Positions 37,097 through 45,087 of a DNA stretch of 64,000 nucleotides are shown piece by piece (position 1 is the first letter of the stretch; each line of letters opens with the position of its first letter). Position numbers and translations under genes: made by a program. The DNA is taken from NCBI GenBank assembly GCA_947488085.1, contig CANKYI010000001.1, positions 558,001 through 622,000 of the forward strand, read 5' to 3'. This DNA comes from an uncultured Erythrobacter sp. GTDB taxonomy: Bacteria; Pseudomonadota; Alphaproteobacteria; Sphingomonadales; Sphingomonadaceae. The notes below the pieces were generated by a model, which saw only the letters and a list, made by a program, of their open reading frames with translations, ran no database searches and was not told where the DNA came from.

Positions 37097-37801
37097 TTAG
37101 GCAGCGTCAACCAAGACAATCTCACTGTCTTCGATCGCGGTAATGGTCACGCTTTCTTGTTGAGTGATGGCGATACCATCGCGGGCATTGGCTTCGATCT
37201 CTTCAATCTGAACCTTGCCCGTGGCAGGCACGAGATAGAGGTGCCGGCCAGCGTCACGCGGTGTGTAGGTCACGCTCTCACCCGCTTTGATGGTCGCGCC
37301 AAGGACGCTGGCATCGGTGCGAATAGGCAGGGCGTCGCTGTCATCGTTTGCCACACCGCTCGCGAGGGGAATGAAAGCGCCCGAACGATCATCTTTCGGA
37401 AATGCGCGCGCACCCCAGCTGGGCTGACCGCCGCGAGAGTCAGGAATGATCCAGATTTGGAAGATCTGCGTATCCTCATCTTCGCGGTTATATTCGGAAT
37501 GCCGGATGCCGCTGCCGGCGCTCATCACCTGAACATCGCCAGCCTCTGTGCGGCCTTCATTGCCCTGATTATCGCGGTGCGTGATCGCGCCTTTGCGAAC
37601 ATAGGTGATGATTTCCATATCGTTGTGGGGATGCGGAGGGAAGCCTGTGCCCGGTGCGATTGTGTCATCATTCCAGACTCTTAGCGAACCCCAATTCATC
37701 CGAGCGGGATCTTGGTATCCACCAAAGGCAAAGTGATGATGTGCATCCAACCAACCGTGATTGGCAGCACCCAGAGTGTTAAAGGGACGAAAATCGATCA
37801 T
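37097..37801 (-). CDS. Pirin family protein (quercetinase-like bicupin)
   Basis: This 234-residue protein has the pirin N-terminal cupin with HHHFAFGGY, the metal ligands in FPPHPHNDMEIITYV, and VMSAGSGIRHSEYN. The metal ligands (three His, one Glu) are present. Members such as YhhW oxidise flavonoids. The ATG at 37801 follows AGGAG; the longer frame lies in the divergent promoter. It is divergent from the LysR gene at 37928. Confidence 0.92.
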   Translation of the reverse strand: MIDFRPFNTLGAANHGWLDAHHHFAFGGYQDPARMNWGSLRVWNDDTIAPGTGFPPHPHNDMEIITYVRKGAITHRDNQGNEGRTEAGDVQVMSAGSGIRHSEYNREDEDTQIFQIWIIPDSRGGQPSWGARAFPKDDRSGAFIPLASGVANDDSDALPIRTDASVLGATIKAGESVTYTPRDAGRHLYLVPATGKVQIEEIEANARDGIAITQQESVTITAIEDSEIVLVDAA

Positions 37802-37908
37802 GGTAACTCTCCTGCTGTTGGAGCGGTCCGGGAAGGAAGCTTGCTCCGTTAAAACAAGAGATAGGCGGGATTGTATGATGGTATAAGTGCGATAAAACTT
37901 GCCAAGAT

Positions 37909-37925
37909 GTTCTAAATATCTGAAC
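37909..37925. promoter_or_regulatory. Candidate LysR operator between pirin and its LysR gene
   Basis: An interrupted inverted repeat GTTC-N9-GAAC abuts the LysR start codon in the 126 bp divergent gap. LysR-type regulators often bind such T-N11-A sites near their own promoter. The assignment is inference from position and symmetry. Confidence 0.4.
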
Positions 37926-37927
37926 GT

Positions 37928-38830
37928 ATGAAAATGAAACTCGGCGATCCCACTCTCGATCAATTGCGCATCTTTCTGGCCGTGGTGGAGGAGGGGAGCT
38001 TTGGCGGAGCGGCGCGTCGGATGGACCGTGCGGTATCAGCCATCAGCTATGGTGTGGCGCAATTGGAGGCGCAGCTCGCCGTGACCGTGTTTGAGCGGGA
38101 GGGTTCGCGCAAACCCACTTTGACCGATGCGGGCGAAGGGTTGTTGGCAGAGGCGCGCAGTGTGACCGACCGCCTCGATGCCTTGCTCGCCAAAACGCAA
38201 AGCCTCCATGCCGGTTTGGAAAGCTCGGTCGGTCTGGTGATCGACGTAATGGTGCCCGGCGAGATTACAGCGAGGGTCTTGCGCGATTTCCGCAAGTCAT
38301 TTCCCACCATTGCGCTGCGCCTTAGGGTTGAGGGATTGGGGGCGGTCGCATCATGCTTGATAGAAGAGGACGGGCAGCTTGCCATCGGTGGACCGATTAT
38401 CGGTGATGACCCCGATCTGGAACGGCAGGCCATCGGGAGTGTTGAGCTGATCCCGGTCGCCGCTCCAGACCATCCGCTAACCCGGCCCGATGTTGCACCA
38501 GGGGAAAGCCGTGAGCATTTGCAATTGGTCCTGTCTGACCGATCGACGCGGACTGAAGGGCGCGAATTTTCCGTGCTCAGCCCGCTGACATGGCGGTTGG
38601 GTGATTTGGGGGCGAAGCATTCGCTTTTGAAAGAGGGATTGGGCTGGGGCAATATGCCGCGCCATATGGTTGCAGGTGATCTGTCGAACGGGCGGTTGCT
38701 AGAGCTGGATTTACCCGAAAAGCCAGGCGAGCATTACACTCTATCAGCTCTGTGGCGACGCAACACGCGGTTGGGTCCTGCGACAAATTGGCTGGTCGAT
38801 GCTTTCATCAGTGAGTTGAAAGGCCCGTAA
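37928..38830 (+). CDS. LysR family transcriptional regulator
   Basis: This 300-residue regulator has the HTH (LDQLRIFLAVVEEGSFGGAA, then RAVSAISYGVAQLEAQL) and a ligand-binding domain. It is divergent from pirin-azoR-doxX. By the usual LysR logic it is the likely activator of that redox cluster, perhaps sensing a quinone or electrophile. The inducer cannot be read. Confidence 0.9.
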   Translation: MKMKLGDPTLDQLRIFLAVVEEGSFGGAARRMDRAVSAISYGVAQLEAQLAVTVFEREGSRKPTLTDAGEGLLAEARSVTDRLDALLAKTQSLHAGLESSVGLVIDVMVPGEITARVLRDFRKSFPTIALRLRVEGLGAVASCLIEEDGQLAIGGPIIGDDPDLERQAIGSVELIPVAAPDHPLTRPDVAPGESREHLQLVLSDRSTRTEGREFSVLSPLTWRLGDLGAKHSLLKEGLGWGNMPRHMVAGDLSNGRLLELDLPEKPGEHYTLSALWRRNTRLGPATNWLVDAFISELKGP

Positions 38831-38862
38831 GACGATCAAACGATGCCCCTATGAGAGCGAAG

Positions 38863-39240
38863 TTAGCCGCGCAGCCAATCCTGAGCGGCGCCCAGATCGT
38901 CAAAGAACTCGACCGTTACGCCTGCGCTAAGTCGGCGATATTGGATTGTCACCAATGCGGACGCTCCAATAATGGCAAGCCGCTTGAGTCCGAATTTTTG
39001 CGCCTGCAACAAATGGTCGCGAATGGCATCGCCAGTCGCGCGGTCTTGAGGGACGAATTCCGTGAAATCGACCAGCGCGTAGATCGGCTTGCGCCCTTTT
39101 ACCAAAGGCAGGCAAGCCTCGTTCACGGCGTCAAAATAGGTTTGGATCGTCTCGACGTTCCAAAAGCCACCAATCGTTGAGTGCACTTCGCAGTGCTGCT
39201 CATAAAAGGTGATGTCATGAAAGGGAGCCAGAGTTTCCAT
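38863..39240 (-). CDS. SpoIIAA/STAS-like protein (first of a paralogous pair)
   Basis: This 125-residue protein has an alternating beta/alpha pattern and a central YALVDFTEF strand, then LAIIGASALVTIQYRRLSAG and a terminal EFFDDLGAAQDWLRG. It resembles the SpoIIAA-like (DUF3478-type) fold. The gene at 39318 has the same length and aligns through the second half. Its role is unknown; the fold is used for lipid or partner binding. Confidence 0.75.
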   Translation of the reverse strand: METLAPFHDITFYEQHCEVHSTIGGFWNVETIQTYFDAVNEACLPLVKGRKPIYALVDFTEFVPQDRATGDAIRDHLLQAQKFGLKRLAIIGASALVTIQYRRLSAGVTVEFFDDLGAAQDWLRG

Positions 39241-39317
39241 ACGCTCGGTCTAGCCCAGAATGGTAAAGGGGGAGTGAATCGGCAGCTGTTCCCAAAGCGT
39301 GCGGCCTAATTCCGCAA

Positions 39318-39695
39318 TTACGACCGCAGCCAGGCCAATGCTTCGCTCTTGTCAGTGAATGTGCCAAGATCCAGCGCGGTGCTCACGCGCTTGAATTGCT
39401 GTTTCACGAGCATCGAAGAATAGATGATCGCCATCTTGTCCACGCCAAACGATGCGGAGGCATCCTGAGAGGCCTGCATATAGGGCGCGATTTCTTTGGT
39501 CTGTACGGAGAATTCGCGCAGATCACCCATTACGCGGAACCCGACCTTTTCAAGGATGAAGGGTTCGGAGGCCTTATAGAGCGCCTTCATCAAAGCAGGG
39601 ATGTTGTCCTGAGTGAAAAGGCCATTGAGCTCATAATGCACCTCACGCCGATGATCCTCGCGTGTGACAGAGAAGGTCGGGGACAGGCTATTCAT
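39318..39695 (-). CDS. SpoIIAA/STAS-like protein (second of a paralogous pair)
   Basis: This 125-residue protein parallels the gene at 38863: RVMGDLREF matches ALVDFTEF, KMAIIYSSMLVKQQFKRVS matches the next strand-helix, and both end with EALAWLRS or AAQDWLRG-type tails. It is 77 bp upstream of its partner on the same strand, and the pair may be cotranscribed after a duplication. Function is unknown. Confidence 0.78.
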   Translation of the reverse strand: MNSLSPTFSVTREDHRREVHYELNGLFTQDNIPALMKALYKASEPFILEKVGFRVMGDLREFSVQTKEIAPYMQASQDASASFGVDKMAIIYSSMLVKQQFKRVSTALDLGTFTDKSEALAWLRS

Positions 39696-39777
39696 AGCAA
39701 ATTCTATTCGCCAATAGCCGTTAGATTTGGGTTAACGCTGCCCCAAGCATGACCTGTGGTGCTCCGTCCGTCTCTGG

Positions 39778-40443
39778 TCAGTTCGGACCAAAGACCGTGA
39801 TGTCATCGCCCGATTTCCATGGCTGAAACTTGGGCATGATCGCGGCGAATAGGTCGGACGCCAAATGCGCCTCTAGCCAAAGTTGGAGGTGCGGCAGGCC
39901 TTGTGCGTCAAACCATTCCCGGTCGGTGTTGGCGAATTGGCGGACGAACGGGAACAGCGCGATGTCGGCAAGGGTCCGATGATCGCCGCAAAGATGATCG
40001 TTATCAGCGAGCCGCGTGTCGAGTTCTTGCAAGAATGACAGTCCGTGGGCGCGATGATCCGACCGAAACGTATCTTCATCGCCGCCCGCTTCATCGGGAT
40101 AGCGGGTCGGATATTTGTAGCGGTCCAGATGCCGTTTGAACGGGCCATCATTGCGCGCAATCAACGCCGTGTCATTACCCTCTAGCCACCCTTCGGGATC
40201 TCTTTGGGATAACGCCCAGCGCATGATCGCGATGCTTTCATCAATCACAGTTCCATTGGGGCCATCGGGCAGGACCATCACCGGAACGGTCGCCTTGGCA
40301 GAGGCCTCGGTCAATTCAGGTGGCTTGTCCGCCAGCTTCACCTCGCGCAGCTCCACCGTGATCCCCGCGATCCATAAAGCCATGCGCGCACGCATCGCAT
40401 AAGGGCAACGACGAAAGGAATAGAGGATGGGTGAGGCGCTCAT
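39778..40443 (-). CDS. Glutathione S-transferase family protein
   Basis: This 221-residue protein has an N-terminal thioredoxin-like domain with SFRRCPYAMRARMALWIAG and VPVMVLPDG, then a helical C-terminal domain. The CPYA cysteine in place of a catalytic Ser or Tyr points to a thiol-transfer type GST. The ATG at 40443 lies two bases after the trhO stop, so the two are cotranscribed. Confidence 0.88.
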   Translation of the reverse strand: MSASPILYSFRRCPYAMRARMALWIAGITVELREVKLADKPPELTEASAKATVPVMVLPDGPNGTVIDESIAIMRWALSQRDPEGWLEGNDTALIARNDGPFKRHLDRYKYPTRYPDEAGGDEDTFRSDHRAHGLSFLQELDTRLADNDHLCGDHRTLADIALFPFVRQFANTDREWFDAQGLPHLQLWLEAHLASDLFAAIMPKFQPWKSGDDITVFGPN

Positions 40444-40445
40444 GA

Positions 40446-41465
40446 TCAATCGTCGGCAGAGTCTTGCAAGACACCCTTGGGGAAATTGGCTTCCCACGAC
40501 CCGGTTGGCAGGCTCGGATTATCAGGCTCTGCTCGATCCAAGCTAGCGCCCACATGCGCTTCCCCGCGCTTCTTTGCCAGCTGCTGCTGTTTCTGCCGCT
40601 CGGCATAGCGGGCGCGTTGGGCCTCATCACGCGCGTCGATGCAATGCGGGCAAGAGACACCGGGCGCGTAATCGGGCGACGCCATTTCCTCTTCACTCAA
40701 TGGCATACGGCAAGCAAAGCACTGGCCGTAAGAACCGACTTCAAGGCCATGTTTCACTGATACGCGCTGATCGAAAACGAAGCATTCGCCGTCGTAAAGG
40801 CTTTCGTCTTCAGGCACGGTTTCGAGATATTTGAGGATGCCGCCTTTCAAATGAAAGACATCCTCTATCCCTTCGGATCGAAGGAAACTGGTCGATTTTT
40901 CGCACCGAATGCCACCGGTGCAGAACATCGCGACCTTCTTTTTGCCTTCGAGCAGTTCGTCGCGATGTTCGCGAAACCATGCAGGGAAATCGCGAAAGCT
41001 AGGCGTCTTCGGATCGATCGCGCCTTCGAACGAACCAATGGCGACCTCATAATCATTACGCGTGTCGATCACGAGCGTGTCGGGATCGGATATGAGCGCA
41101 TTCCAATCCTGCGGCGCAACATAGCGTCCGACGCTGGCCGTGGGATCAATGCCGGGTTGCCCCATGGTGACGATCTCGCGTTTAAGACGGACCTTCATGC
41201 GGTTGAATGGGCGCTCATCCGCGTGAGAGAATTTGATGTCGAATTCCGCGCAACCGGGCAGGGCGCGAATGTGGCTCAGCACTTGCTCAACGCCCTCGTG
41301 CGATCCGGCGATGGTGCCGTTGATGCCCTCAGGCGCAAGCAGGATGGTGCCGCAAGTTCCCGCCGCTTCGCACACGGCCTGTAGCGGAGCTTGCAAGGCG
41401 AGGTGATCGTCAAACGGGGCGAAGCAATAGAGCGCCGCGACTTGGATGGGAGGGTGGTCAGTCAT
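40446..41465 (-). CDS. trhO: tRNA uridine(34) hydroxylase TrhO (rhodanese-like)
   Basis: This 339-residue protein has the YceA/TrhO layout: an N-terminal acylphosphatase-like domain ([14 protein letters not shown]), a rhodanese domain with catalytic Cys in [11 protein letters not shown], and a C-terminal CxxC region ([13 protein letters not shown]). TrhO makes 5-hydroxyuridine at tRNA position 34 under oxygen. It overlaps the upstream 118-residue gene by four bases. Confidence 0.93.
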   Translation of the reverse strand: MTDHPPIQVAALYCFAPFDDHLALQAPLQAVCEAAGTCGTILLAPEGINGTIAGSHEGVEQVLSHIRALPGCAEFDIKFSHADERPFNRMKVRLKREIVTMGQPGIDPTASVGRYVAPQDWNALISDPDTLVIDTRNDYEVAIGSFEGAIDPKTPSFRDFPAWFREHRDELLEGKKKVAMFCTGGIRCEKSTSFLRSEGIEDVFHLKGGILKYLETVPEDESLYDGECFVFDQRVSVKHGLEVGSYGQCFACRMPLSEEEMASPDYAPGVSCPHCIDARDEAQRARYAERQKQQQLAKKRGEAHVGASLDRAEPDNPSLPTGSWEANFPKGVLQDSADD

Positions 41466-41818
41466 CGAGAGGCCTGAGCAACACCACACGCTTCGGGCCC
41501 AACTCTCAGGTTGATGCCCTGACGGATGATCGCGATTGTGTCGCCAATCTGGCAGCTCTCGCCGATATCTGCGTTGGAGGATACGGGGTATTCCAGACCC
41601 TCTGAATCCTGAACCCGAATTACAGGCCGAGAGCCATCAAAGCCCGATCCCATGCCAAAGCTGACGACGGTCATCGTCTCATATTCGACGGGCTGCTCGC
41701 CAGACTGAACGACGCTCCAAATGAAAGAGCCAACGCCGCCGACAATTGCGAGCAGGATCAGCATGCCTGCAATGCGCTGAAAGCGTTCCTTCGATGTTGG
41801 TTGAAACGGATCAGCCAT
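41462..41818 (-). CDS. Small membrane-anchored protein, unknown function
   Basis: This 118-residue protein has one transmembrane helix ([20 protein letters not shown]) and an extracytoplasmic domain with [17 protein letters not shown] and one pair of cysteines ([17 protein letters not shown]). No family is recognised. It starts 3 bp after the ilvE stop and overlaps trhO in an ATGA junction, so it is part of that operon. Confidence 0.75.
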   Translation of the reverse strand: MADPFQPTSKERFQRIAGMLILLAIVGGVGSFIWSVVQSGEQPVEYETMTVVSFGMGSGFDGSRPVIRVQDSEGLEYPVSSNADIGESCQIGDTIAIIRQGINLRVGPEACGVAQASR

Positions 41819-41821
41819 CGC

Positions 41822-42901
41822 TCAAACCCGCATCACCCAGCCATGCGGGTCAGCGACCTTGCCATGCTGCACACCCACCAGCTTCTCCCGCATTTTGTGA
41901 GCCATTTGACCAATGCCGCCTGTGCCGATCGTGAACTCGCCGTCTGGGGAGGCGACCGTGCCCACCGGCGTGACAACGGCTGCCGTGCCGCAGGCGAGCG
42001 TTTCCAGTAGCTCGCCGCTTTCCGCCTCTTCGCGCCATTGCTGGATCGAATAGGGTTCCTCGCGCACGTCCAAGCCTTCCTCACGCAGCATCGCGATCAA
42101 GCTATCACGGGTGATGCCGGGCAGAATTGTGCCGGTAAGGGGCGGGGTGATGACGCTGCCATCCTTGCGGACAAAGAACAGGTTCATACCGCCCAGTTCT
42201 TCGACCCATTTCTTCTCCACCGCATCCAAGAACACGACCTGATCGCATCCTTTCTCGATGGCTTCGGCTTGCGGGACCAAGCTGGCCGCATAATTGCCGC
42301 CGGTTTTGGCCGCTCCTGTTCCGCCAGGGGCCGCGCGGACATAATCCTGGCTGACCCAGATTTTGACGGGGTTCACGCCGCCTTTGAAATAGCTGCCCGA
42401 GGAAACGAGGATCACGACGAATTTGTACTGCTTGGCCGGGCGAACGCCCAGAAACGCCTCGGATGCAAACATAAACGGGCGGATGTAAAGTGAGCCGCCA
42501 TCGACCGATGGCATCCATTTCGCATCGGTCTTCACCGCAAGCCGCACCGCTTCGAGGAACAATTCTTCCGGAATTTCGGGCATCGACATACGCCGTGCAC
42601 TGGCGTTGAAGCGGGCCGCATTCGCCTCTGGCCGGAACATCGCAAGGCCGCCATCAGCGTGAGTGAAGGCTTTCATCCCTTCGAAGATTTCCTGCGCATA
42701 ATGCAAAACGCTGGCGGCCGGGTCGAGCGCGATAGGTTCACGCGGACCGATTTGTGCGGAATGCCAACCGCCTTTCGCTTCGTCATAGTCAATCGTGACC
42801 ATGTGATCGGTGAACACGGTGCCAAAACCGGGATCAACAATAGCGGCTTCGCGCGCATCGTCGGGCGTGGGCGAGGGGTGAGGGATCGTCGTGAATTGCA
42901 T
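41822..42901 (-). CDS. ilvE: Branched-chain amino acid aminotransferase
   Basis: This 359-residue PLP enzyme transfers the amino group to 2-keto acids in isoleucine, leucine and valine synthesis. It matches the IlvE type II class: LHYAQEIFEGMKAFTHADG, LYIRPFMFASEAFLGVRPA, KTGGNYAASLVPQAEA and WVEELGGMNLFFV. leuB at 48003 supplies a further leucine step. The 55 bp upstream separates it from a small membrane protein. Confidence 0.94.
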   Translation of the reverse strand: MQFTTIPHPSPTPDDAREAAIVDPGFGTVFTDHMVTIDYDEAKGGWHSAQIGPREPIALDPAASVLHYAQEIFEGMKAFTHADGGLAMFRPEANAARFNASARRMSMPEIPEELFLEAVRLAVKTDAKWMPSVDGGSLYIRPFMFASEAFLGVRPAKQYKFVVILVSSGSYFKGGVNPVKIWVSQDYVRAAPGGTGAAKTGGNYAASLVPQAEAIEKGCDQVVFLDAVEKKWVEELGGMNLFFVRKDGSVITPPLTGTILPGITRDSLIAMLREEGLDVREEPYSIQQWREEAESGELLETLACGTAAVVTPVGTVASPDGEFTIGTGGIGQMAHKMREKLVGVQHGKVADPHGWVMRV

Positions 42902-42956
42902 GGGGCATGCGATTAGTGGGGACCGGTTAAGAGAGCAAGAAATGTGTTGCTAACCG

Positions 42957-43220
42957 CTACCAGAGAGTTTCGCCGCACTCCCCACAGCTACGGATCGGGA
43001 CAGGCCAATAGGGGACAGCGCCCCTCAAAGACTGACAGATACGAGTGTGGCCGCATGGACGCCACTGATAGTGCGACCTTAGGCCAAGAAGCATTAGCAA
43101 CACCGCGAAACCAATCGCCAAGCCTTTTAAGGATTGAGACTGAAAGAACTCCATGCCGGCGAACGAGGCGAAGCCTCCTCCCCATGCACCGAGTAACTGA
43201 GGCCAGATGTATTTGAGCAT
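42957..43220 (-). CDS. Small membrane protein with C-terminal cysteine pairs
   Basis: This 87-residue protein has a hydrophobic segment (GLAIGFAVLLMLLGL) and a C-terminal tail with RPCGHTRICQ and RSCGECGETLW. The spacing of those Cys and His residues resembles a zinc ribbon. I chose the ATG at 43220. It lies 36 bp after the terminator at 43257 and 55 bp before ilvE. Confidence 0.6.
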   Translation of the reverse strand: MLKYIWPQLLGAWGGGFASFAGMEFFQSQSLKGLAIGFAVLLMLLGLRSHYQWRPCGHTRICQSLRGAVPYWPVPIRSCGECGETLW

Positions 43221-43256
43221 TCGGCAGTATATGCAGACTCTAACTCTCCCGCCCAC

Positions 43257-43296
43257 AAAAAAGGGCTGTCTCTGCATGTGCAGGAGACAGCCCTTT
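43257..43296 (-). terminator. Intrinsic terminator after an 18-codon ORF
   Basis: A ten-base stem (AGGGCTGTCT / AGACAGCCCT) with a structured loop is followed on the minus strand by six T. It lies 51 bp after the short ORF stop and 36 bp before the next start, so it could act as an attenuator or as the end of a short transcript. Confidence 0.88.
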
Positions 43297-43347
43297 CATG
43301 GTCAGCGGCCGGAAGCGCCGCTCACGAAACCTTACTCGGTAAGGACG

Positions 43348-43404
43348 TTACCGAATATGCTCCGTAGGGATCTTCACCGACCTCGCTACTGAACCATGAG
43401 ACAT
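43348..43404 (-). CDS. Possible 18-residue leader peptide with a near-perfect Shine-Dalgarno
   Basis: An ATG at 43404 opens an 18-codon ORF (MSHGSVARSVKIPTEHIR) ending in TAA at 43348. Its ribosome site, AAAGGAGGTGATCC (43406-43419), pairs along 14 bases with the 3' end of 16S rRNA, with GGAGG seven bases from the ATG. Two hairpins (43337-43353, holding the stop codon, and 43304-43322) and an intrinsic terminator follow. A leader peptide for the genes at 43220 and 42901 is one reading; a standalone small protein is another. The codons do not spell a run of one amino acid. Confidence 0.5.
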   Translation of the reverse strand: MSHGSVARSVKIPTEHIR

Positions 43405-43699
43405 CGGATCACCTCCTTTCGTGCTTTTAAGCCAAGACTCCGCCGTTTCATGGGGGGAGCCGAGAGCCGCGTCAGTCGCTGGCCTCGAACACATTTGTGA
43501 ATCATGTGGATGGAGCACACAAGTCTTGTAATTAGTTTTTCCGCCGTCATACTCACATCCCTGTTCAAAACGGGACGAAGCGAAAGCGCCTAGGGAAACC
43601 GGGGCGCTTTTTTTATTCCGCTTTGGTTCACGGCGCGGCTGTGGACGACTTGTGAACAAGCCTGTGGATATTAACGTATAGAATCAGTGGGGAGGGGGC
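43405..43699. other. Unannotated 295 bp stretch with an orphan plus-strand terminator
   Basis: No gene is supported here. The minus-strand ribosome site of the 18-codon ORF occupies the left end. A minus-strand frame of about 60 residues (43386-43568) has no family resemblance. The right half contains a plus-strand terminator. The stretch may encode an RNA on either strand, which cannot be decided by eye. Confidence 0.5.
43583..43616 (+). terminator. Orphan plus-strand terminator-like hairpin
   Basis: A perfect AAAGCGCC / GGCGCTTT stem with a 12-base loop ends in a run of seven T. No plus-strand gene lies within 1.5 kb upstream, so it may end an unrecognised small RNA. Confidence 0.65.
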
Positions 43700-44272
43700 C
43701 TAGCGGCAATCCTCGATCACGCGGCTGATTTCGACCCATGCGGGCAGATAGAGCGTGCGTTCCCCTTCAACGCCGATTGCGACGCGGCCTTTGGTGATGG
43801 CCATTGCGTCCAAAATCGGGTCTCGCGGGTTCAACAAGGCCGCAACCAGACGCAGATTGTTATCAACCGGTGGCGCTTGAAGCTGGCGCGTCGTGGTCTC
43901 TGTCGTAATGCTCATCACCCGCGTAGCGCCGGTTTGAGTGCCGATCACACGTCCAAGGCCGATCTGGCGCGTGTTTTTGTCGCATCGCATGATGAATTCG
44001 AAGTTGTTGCCAACGCCATATGTCGCCAACGTCTCATTCGGGTCATTCGCATAATTCCACGTGCCAGGCGTCTGAGGCGCATCGAGATAGCTGTCATATT
44101 GCGGCTCTTGCACAACCGGGGGCGGCGCAGGCGTTGGAGTGGGTGCAGGGGCAGGCGCAGGGCGAGCAACGGGTGCAGGCGCAGGAGTGGGCTGCGTCAC
44201 ACTGGGCACACAGGCGGCAATTCCAAAGGTCAGCGCAACAGCGCCGGCGGCATGCAAATAGGTCGCTTTCAT
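43700..44272 (-). CDS. Hypothetical lipoprotein with a proline-alanine rich linker
   Basis: This 190-residue protein has a signal peptide with a likely lipobox (GIAAC, Cys near 21), then about 40 residues of Pro/Ala repeats (PAPAPVARPAPAPAPTPTPA) that may cross the periplasm or cell wall layer. The folded C-terminal part has FEFIMRCDKNTRQIGLGRV. No family is recognised. It is divergent from tlyA across 34 bp. Confidence 0.75.
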   Translation of the reverse strand: MKATYLHAAGAVALTFGIAACVPSVTQPTPAPAPVARPAPAPAPTPTPAPPPVVQEPQYDSYLDAPQTPGTWNYANDPNETLATYGVGNNFEFIMRCDKNTRQIGLGRVIGTQTGATRVMSITTETTTRQLQAPPVDNNLRLVAALLNPRDPILDAMAITKGRVAIGVEGERTLYLPAWVEISRVIEDCR

Positions 44273-44306
44273 ACGTCTCCAATGCGCGCTAACGCCTGAC
44301 GCGTCC

Positions 44307-45062
44307 ATGACTAAACCTACGAAATCCTCCAAAAAAAGGCGCGTCGATCAATTGTTGGTCGAACGCGAATTGGTTGAGAGCCGCACGCGCGCTCAGGCTC
44401 TTATTATGGCGGGCGTGGTGTTTGTTGGCGAAGCGAAGGTGGACAAGCCAGGCCAACAGATCGCGGAGGATGCGGCCTTGGAAGTGCGAGGGCGCGATCA
44501 TCCCTGGGTCAGCCGCGGCGGGATTAAGCTGGCGCATGCTCTTGAGCACTTTGACCTTGATCCGATAGGCGCGGTGGTGATGGATATCGGGTCATCAACT
44601 GGAGGCTTTACCGATGTGCTGCTGACGCATGGCGCAGAACATGTTTTCGCCGTCGATAGCGGCACCAATCAACTCGCGTGGAAATTGCGGCAGGATGATC
44701 GGGTCAGCGTGTATGAACAGACCAGCGCGCGCATTATCACCGAAGAGCAGATCAGCCGCCCGTGCAATTGGGTGGTGTGCGACGCGAGCTTTATAGGGCT
44801 TTCCAAAGTGCTCGAACGGCCTTTGGAATTGGCGGCGAGGGAATGTCAGTTGGTCGCTCTGATCAAGCCGCAATTCGAGGTCGCAAAGGCCGAAGTGGGC
44901 AAGGGCGGCGTGATCCGAGATACGGCCCTACACGAGCGGGTGTGCGGCGAAGTTCGCGAATGGTTGCAAGGGCTTGGTTGGGACATCGACGGGATAGTGG
45001 AAAGCCCCATCACTGGCCCGCAAGGCAATGTTGAGTTCTTGGTGAGCGCAACCCGTTCTTGA
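44307..45062 (+). CDS. tlyA: TlyA family rRNA 2'-O-methyltransferase / hemolysin-like
   Basis: This 251-residue protein has an N-terminal S4-like RNA-binding domain (RVDQLLVERELVESRTRAQ) and an FtsJ-type methyltransferase domain with VMDIGSSTGGFTDVLL and the K-D-K-E catalytic set, including IKPQFEVAK. TlyA enzymes methylate 16S and 23S rRNA cytidines. The full domain set is present and no defect is visible. Confidence 0.93.
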   Translation: MTKPTKSSKKRRVDQLLVERELVESRTRAQALIMAGVVFVGEAKVDKPGQQIAEDAALEVRGRDHPWVSRGGIKLAHALEHFDLDPIGAVVMDIGSSTGGFTDVLLTHGAEHVFAVDSGTNQLAWKLRQDDRVSVYEQTSARIITEEQISRPCNWVVCDASFIGLSKVLERPLELAARECQLVALIKPQFEVAKAEVGKGGVIRDTALHERVCGEVREWLQGLGWDIDGIVESPITGPQGNVEFLVSATRS

Positions 45063-45087
45063 ATGGTGCATGCCCATTCGGGGTCAT

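Noticed and set aside
43406..43419. Plus-strand GGATCACCTCCTTT resembling the 3' end of a 16S rRNA gene
   Set aside because: Flanking sequence does not match 16S rRNA. On the minus strand it reads as a long Shine-Dalgarno before an ATG.
43386..43568. A 60-codon minus-strand frame (MTAEKLITRLV start) overlapping the short ORF upstream region
   Set aside because: Codon use does not match the genome and no family is recognised; it may be leader RNA sequence instead.
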